NCBI GenBank assembly: GCA_034434335.1
Contig: DAOTZS010000257.1
Span: 1 to 14,964 of the forward strand
Direction of reading: 5' to 3'
Length of the DNA stretch: 14,964 nt
Source of the DNA: DAOTZS01 sp034434335
GTDB lineage: Bacteria; Chloroflexota; Anaerolineae; CG2-30-64-16
Program-made: the position numbers and the translations under genes
Shown here: positions 13,347-14,964 of the stretch, in pieces
Layout of the letters: every line of letters begins with the position of its first letter
How positions within the stretch are numbered: position 1 is the stretch's first letter
The notes under the pieces: generated by a model
Told to the model about the DNA's origin: nothing
Database searches by the model: none
Seen by the model: the letters and a program-made list of their open reading frames with translations, nothing else

Positions 13347-14964
13347 TCACCCCTCCGCCCCAAGCGGCTCTGCACGGCGCGGGGCCTGGGCAGCGGCCGT
13401 GGCATAAGCGCGGCGCGGCCAGGCGGCGATCAGTACGCCACAGATCACCACCAGGCCTCCGACCCACATCCAGCTCATCAGCGGGTTGACGTACACCTTG
13501 AACGAGGCCGTGGTGCCCATTCCCTCGAACCCGGCCAGCACCACATAGACATCCTCCAGGGGGCCGGGGCGCAGGCCCACCTCCGTCATCGGCTGATCGG
13601 GGTACTTGTCATACAACACCCTGCGGGTGACGATCTGTCCAGCTGGCCGGCCGCCCCGGGCAAGGTCGAGCCGGGCGGCAAATTCTGCGTAGTTAGGCCC
13701 CCGGCCGGCATCCAGGCCCCGATAGGTAAGGGTGTAGTGCCCCACGGTGATGCTTTCACCCGGCTGCAGATTAGCCTGCCCTTCGACCTGGTAGAACTCG
13801 TGGCCGATAATGCCCAGCGTGATGAGGAGCATGCCGATGTGGACGATATAGCCGCCATAGCGCCGGCCGTTGCGCCTCACCAGGTTGGTCAGAGCCAGCG
13901 GCAACCCCTCCCCGGTGGCACGCTGGCGGGCGCGCACCCCCCGCGTATACTCCTGCACAACGCCGGCGAATACGAAGATCACCGCGCCGAAGCCAACAAA
14001 CCCGGCCCAGTGGCGGTTGCCCAGCAGCCACAGGACGGGCAGGCTGAGCAGGGCGGCCGCAAGCGGAAGGCTGAAGTTGCGGCGCAGGGTTTCCGGCGCC
14101 GAACGGCGCCAGGCCAGCAGCGGCGCCATGCCCATCAGGATCAGCAGGGCCAGTAAGATGGGGCCGTTGACCCGGTTGAAATAGGGCGCGTTCAAGGAGA
14201 TCTTGTCACCGGTTACCCATTCAGAGATGGGCTGGAACACGGTGCCCAACAAGGTGGCGATCATGATCAGAAGGAACACCACGTTCTGCATCAGGAAGCT
14301 GGTCTCGCGCGAGAGGAGGGCATCGAGCTGGTTCTCGCTTTGCAGCCATGGCAACCGCCACACCAATAGGGCCAGGAAGCCGATCAGGGTCAGGACGATG
14401 AACCCGGCGAACAGAGGCCCGATCGGCGATAGAGCAAAGGAGTGCACCGACTCCACCACTCCGCTGCGGGTAAGGAAAGTCCCGAAAAGGGTCAGCTCCC
14501 ATGTCAGCCAGATCAGCACCACATTCCAGACTTTGAGCATCCCGCGGCGCTCCTGGATCATGATACTGTGGATAAACGCTGTGGTGGTCAGCCAGGGCAG
14601 GAGGGAGGCATTCTCTACCGGATCCCACGCCCAGTAGCCGCCCCACCCCAGCTCAATATAAGCCCACTGAGAGCCCAGGAGGATGCCCAGGGTGAGGAAG
14701 AGCCAGGGTACCAGGGTCCACTTGCGGATCAGGCTGATCCAGGCGCTCCCCAATCCATGGGGCGCCTTCTCTGGGCCGGTGAGCAGGGCTGCGACCGCGA
14801 AGGCAAAGGGTACCGTCATCCCGACAAAGCCCAGGTAGAGGGCCACAGGGTGCACCACCATCCAGTAGTTCTGGAGCTGGGGGTTCAGGCCCTGGCCATC
14901 GGAAGGGATAAGGGGCGTTGTCCCGGCCGGCTGGAACATGGCGGTGATCACCTGGCCGTCAGGT
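13347..14964 (-). CDS. ccmF: Cytochrome c maturation protein CcmF (heme lyase subunit), 5' end missing
   Basis: A multi-spanning inner-membrane protein that attaches heme to apocytochrome c on the outer face. The window holds 538 codons down to the TGA; the frame is open to the right edge, so the N-terminal part (probably about 100 residues, by comparison with the usual ~640) is missing. The tryptophan-rich heme-handling motif reads GGYWAWDPVENASLLPWL, and a conserved histidine lies in the VHPVALYLGF element where E. coli has HPPLLYLGY. The TRSGVVESVHSFA segment and a second conserved histidine region (VHIGMLLITLGI) match the family. The last membrane segment ends in a Pro/Arg/Ala-rich tail. 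The CcmI-like gene follows after an insertion-enlarged gap of 279 bases to its preferred start. Confidence 0.93.
   Translation of the reverse strand, partial: PDGQVITAMFQPAGTTPLIPSDGQGLNPQLQNYWMVVHPVALYLGFVGMTVPFAFAVAALLTGPEKAPHGLGSAWISLIRKWTLVPWLFLTLGILLGSQWAYIELGWGGYWAWDPVENASLLPWLTTTAFIHSIMIQERRGMLKVWNVVLIWLTWELTLFGTFLTRSGVVESVHSFALSPIGPLFAGFIVLTLIGFLALLVWRLPWLQSENQLDALLSRETSFLMQNVVFLLIMIATLLGTVFQPISEWVTGDKISLNAPYFNRVNGPILLALLILMGMAPLLAWRRSAPETLRRNFSLPLAAALLSLPVLWLLGNRHWAGFVGFGAVIFVFAGVVQEYTRGVRARQRATGEGLPLALTNLVRRNGRRYGGYIVHIGMLLITLGIIGHEFYQVEGQANLQPGESITVGHYTLTYRGLDAGRGPNYAEFAARLDLARGGRPAGQIVTRRVLYDKYPDQPMTEVGLRPGPLEDVYVVLAGFEGMGTTASFKVYVNPLMSWMWVGGLVVICGVLIAAWPRRAYATAAAQAPRRAEPLGAEG

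Overview
The window looks like bacterial chromosome of moderately high GC. The gene styles (family-5 lipoprotein sugar/peptide binding protein, UroD-like methyltransferase-type protein, GH3, ccmF with a small zinc-ribbon ccmI-like partner) and the many palindromic intergenic repeats suggest Chloroflexota, perhaps Anaerolineae or a relative. That assignment is an inference from gene style; no phylogenetic marker is present.

Layout from left to right. (1) 1-1367, minus strand: the first 53 codons of a lipoprotein that runs off the left edge, and an alpha/beta-hydrolase of the dienelactone hydrolase/acetyl-xylan-esterase type. (2) 1368-1797: a divergent promoter region with a TTGACA box facing each way and a long leader for the rightward gene. 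(3) 1798-11943, plus strand: an uptake and degradation cluster with a family-5 solute-binding lipoprotein, a UroD-superfamily protein, two permeases, two ATPases and a cytoplasmic family-3 glycoside hydrolase. The last five genes are tightly packed (4-base overlap to 18-base gaps), whereas the binding-protein and UroD-like genes are separated by repeat-rich spacers. (4) 11944-12629: a 686-base non-coding block made of hairpins and repeats between convergent genes. (5) 12630-14964, minus strand: a small membrane-anchored zinc-ribbon protein (CcmI-like) and most of ccmF, which runs off the right edge. A 219-base MITE-like insertion with an 8-bp target duplication lies between them.

How the genes may work together: the lipoprotein captures a glycoside or oligosaccharide, the two permeases and two ATPases import it, and the signal-less GH3 enzyme removes non-reducing-end sugars in the cytoplasm. 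The UroD-like protein has a Cys-rich motif where corrinoid methyltransferases bind zinc and lacks the heme-pathway decarboxylase N-terminal motif. Together with the divergent esterase, this raises the possibility that the imported substrate is methoxylated or acylated. That is the most interesting hypothesis in the window, and it is unproven. The right-hand genes belong to an unrelated function, cytochrome c maturation.

The intergenic regions stand out: three tandem 38-bp palindrome units, a nested stem after the binding-protein gene, a three-hairpin cluster in the transporter leader, a 19-bp direct repeat bracketing a repeat block, and the IS66-style MITE.
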